DNA from: Rhodopseudomonas sp. BR0M22
GTDB lineage: Bacteria > Pseudomonadota > Alphaproteobacteria > Rhizobiales > Xanthobacteraceae
Reading direction: 5' to 3'
Length of the DNA stretch: 33,194 bases
Assembly: GCF_010907035.1 (NCBI RefSeq)
Contig: NZ_QUMK01000067.1
Coordinates: forward strand, 1 to 33,194
Position 1 is the first letter of the stretch, and every line of letters begins with the position of its first letter. Below the pieces are notes generated by a model. That model did not search any database. It was given only the letters and a program-made list of their open reading frames with translations, and was not told the DNA's origin. Of this stretch, positions 31,795 through 33,194 are shown one piece after another. The position numbers and the translations under genes are program-made.

Positions 31795-31813
31795 ATTACC
31801 ATCAAGCGCCCTG

Positions 31814-31966
31814 ATGTCCGAAATCGAACACGATTATCCTACGCCACGCAAATGCGAAAAGTGCGGTAGCGAGATGAAGCTGATCGGGCGGTTACCGCGA
31901 CGGCTGCAGCATCCCGCTCGCACCGTGTTCCGCTGCGCCGGCTGCGACAACGTCGTTCAGGAGTAG
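31814..31966 (+). CDS. 50-residue zinc-ribbon protein
   Basis: A small open frame with two Cys-x2-Cys knuckles: Cys14-Glu-Lys-Cys17 and Cys41-Ala-Gly-Cys44, separated by a basic stretch (IGRLPRRLQHPARTVFRC). This is a classical zinc ribbon, likely to bind one zinc ion and perhaps nucleic acid through the basic loop. The ATG opens MSEIEHDYP. No good ribosome site is visible (GCGCCCTG precedes the ATG), so translation may be weak or depend on the leader. The palindromic site just upstream suggests direct control of this gene. I know of many small unnamed zinc-ribbon proteins in rhizobia but cannot name this one. Confidence 0.75.
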   Translation: MSEIEHDYPTPRKCEKCGSEMKLIGRLPRRLQHPARTVFRCAGCDNVVQE

Positions 31967-32015
31967 GGCATCCGCGCCCGGGCATCGCGGCGCGCTCTGA
32001 TCGTGGTGCAGCCGC

Positions 32016-32393
32016 TCATGCCCGCCACGAAAGAGCGTCCTGCATCAACCGCTGCAATTGCTTGCCGCTGAACGGCTTGGCCAGGCAATACACGCCGTTC
32101 TGCACCGTCATCCCTTCGCGCTCAAGCATCGCGGCATCGAATTCCGGCAGCATGCCGCTGATCACGATGATCGGAAGCTCGGGCCTGGCGGCGCGCACCG
32201 CCGCCAGCACGGTCATGCCGTGTACCTTGGGCAGGCTGAGGTCGATCAGCGCGATGGCCGGCGTGCTCTGCGACAGCAAATCCAGCGCAGCCGTGCCGCT
32301 GTCACACACCGTCACGCGGTGACCGGCCTTTCCCAGCGACAGATCCAGCACGATACGAACCGCGGGCTCGTCGTCGACGACCAGCACCTCCAT
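32016..32393 (-). CDS. Single-domain response regulator
   Basis: A 125-residue receiver domain without an output domain (CheY-like). The acidic pocket is Asp7-Asp8 (VVDDEP), the phosphorylated residue is Asp51 (IALIDLSLP), the switch Ser/Thr is Ser79 (VISG) and the conserved Lys is Lys106 (CLAKPFS). It should take phosphate from a histidine kinase and pass it or act by protein contact. The partner kinase is not in the window. The start is the ATG preceded by AAGAGG at the right spacing, rather than the two GTGs just upstream. Confidence 0.9.
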   Translation of the reverse strand: MEVLVVDDEPAVRIVLDLSLGKAGHRVTVCDSGTAALDLLSQSTPAIALIDLSLPKVHGMTVLAAVRAARPELPIIVISGMLPEFDAAMLEREGMTVQNGVYCLAKPFSGKQLQRLMQDALSWRA

Positions 32394-32564
32394 CACCACC
32401 TCTTGGCAGTCGTAAGGACCGCATGTGCCGCGACGCGGAACGAGGACCGGCTGTGACGGTGTCAGACTGCCGCAGTTTACGAAACGAGCGCAACTGGTAA
32501 CGCTACGAGCGCCGGAGACCGGCGCCCGCCTTTTCTCGAGCCGTTCCCCACGGCGGCGCGCTGA

Positions 32565-33194
32565 TTACAGCGTGATCTCCATCAGGTCGCGCGCGACCAC
32601 GAGCGGGCCGTTGTAGTGCTTCCTGACGTCCTGCATCCACATCTCGTCCGTGATGGTGTCGATGTCGCCGGGCACCAGATGCGTCATCACCAGCTTCTTG
32701 ACCTTGGCGGCGGCGGCCAGCTTGCCGAGATCTTCGGTGGTGGTGTGCGACGCCAGCAGATGCTCCTTGAGTGTCGATGCGTTCTTGATCCGCGCCGCCA
32801 GCGCGTCGACGCCGGGCACGTACAGCGCCTCGTGGATCAACAGATCGGCGCCTTCGGCGAATTTGGCGATCTCCGGATTGTAGGCGGAGTCGCAGACATA
32901 GACGATGACGCCCTTCGGGGTCTCGAACTTGTAGGCGTAGTTGCGCTCCAGGATCGGCGGATGCGGGGTGCGCAGCGCGGTGACCTTGACCTTGTCGGTC
33001 GCCATCACCGGCCCGGACTCGGTGATCTCCTTGACCACCAGGAATTTGCGCGGGTCGGGCTTACCCTCGTCGGGCATCCGGATCTCGATATCGTCCTTCA
33101 TCGACTGCCAGAACGCCTTCGCCAGCCCGTCGAGACCGACCGGCCCGAACGCGTCGATCGGGTGATTGAGCCCGGCCGACCAGGCGCCAGAGAC
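32565..33194 (-). CDS. Metallo-beta-lactamase-fold hydrolase (partial at window edge)
   Basis: The reading frame stays open to the right edge, so the N-terminus, including the usual HxHxDH zinc motif, is outside the window. The visible 209 residues have VYVCDSAYNPEIAKFAEGADLLIHEALY (Asp ligand and the EALY motif), SHTTTEDLGKLAAAAKVKKLVMTHLVPGD (His ligands) and a C-terminal LVVARDLMEITL. That is the ribonuclease Z/arylsulfatase-like branch of the metallo-beta-lactamase fold. The first ATG in view (33101) lies inside the protein, because codons upstream (GLNHPIDAFGPVGLDGLAK) read as ordinary coding sequence. Substrate unknown; a phosphodiester or sulfate ester is likely from the family. Confidence 0.88.
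   Translation of the reverse strand, partial: VSGAWSAGLNHPIDAFGPVGLDGLAKAFWQSMKDDIEIRMPDEGKPDPRKFLVVKEITESGPVMATDKVKVTALRTPHPPILERNYAYKFETPKGVIVYVCDSAYNPEIAKFAEGADLLIHEALYVPGVDALAARIKNASTLKEHLLASHTTTEDLGKLAAAAKVKKLVMTHLVPGDIDTITDEMWMQDVRKHYNGPLVVARDLMEITL

Overview
GC-rich (roughly two-thirds G+C by eye), densely coding chromosomal DNA from an alphaproteobacterium. A Rhodopseudomonas/Bradyrhizobium-type (Nitrobacteraceae) host is most likely. The pointers are a fused TrpE(G) with a trpL leader, TAXI-TRAP and Bug-type uptake genes, an FNR/FixK-type box, a TGT-N12-ACA palindrome of the kind known from purple bacteria, and interspersed palindromes of the GTCATG-CCGGG and GTCATTCCGGGG types. The species call is inference. 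No rRNA, tRNA, CRISPR array, insertion sequence or prophage was seen.

Layout. 1-2905 (+): htpX membrane protease, then two ParA/MinD-like P-loop ATPases. 2933-3076: palindromic repeat between convergent genes. 3082-6145 (-): apt, then trpE(G) preceded by an 18-codon leader peptide with tandem Trp codons, an attenuator hairpin and a promoter that appears to give a leaderless trpL. 6223-7747: a small accessory patch with hicAB (+) converging on a two-gene minus-strand unit, a RusA-like resolvase translationally coupled to a protein with a nuclease-like N-terminus and a C-terminal HEPN-type RNAVAH motif. 7862-9828 (-): ABC1/UbiB-like kinase and SAM methyltransferase operon. 10299-12035: small proteins, an OmpW-type porin behind an FNR/FixK box, and a lipoprotein. 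12057-12153: palindromic repeat.

12215-18055 (-): propionyl-CoA synthetase, TPR-LprI-like secreted protein, SDR dehydrogenase and a B12-type radical SAM protein. 18056-21641 (-): TAXI-TRAP uptake operon (binding protein, fused permease, DUF1850 protein) with a repeat between the first two genes. 21795-25934 (+): MFS transporter, PhoD-type phosphatase and an orphan Bug-type binding protein with a Tat-like signal. 26175-29675: an EAL protein with a degenerate active site, two small secreted proteins and a lysozyme-like exported protein. 29806-33194: Nudix hydrolase, hotdog thioesterase, CbbY-like HAD phosphatase, a 50-residue zinc-ribbon protein under a TGT-N12-ACA palindrome, a single-domain response regulator, and a metallo-beta-lactamase-fold hydrolase cut by the window edge.

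Most of the window is ordinary core metabolism, uptake and envelope upkeep. The most unusual parts are the RusA-like/HEPN pair beside hicAB, the apparently leaderless trpL attenuator, the degenerate EAL protein, the paired P-loop ATPases, and the two well-formed operator-like palindromes (11626-11639 and 31777-31794).
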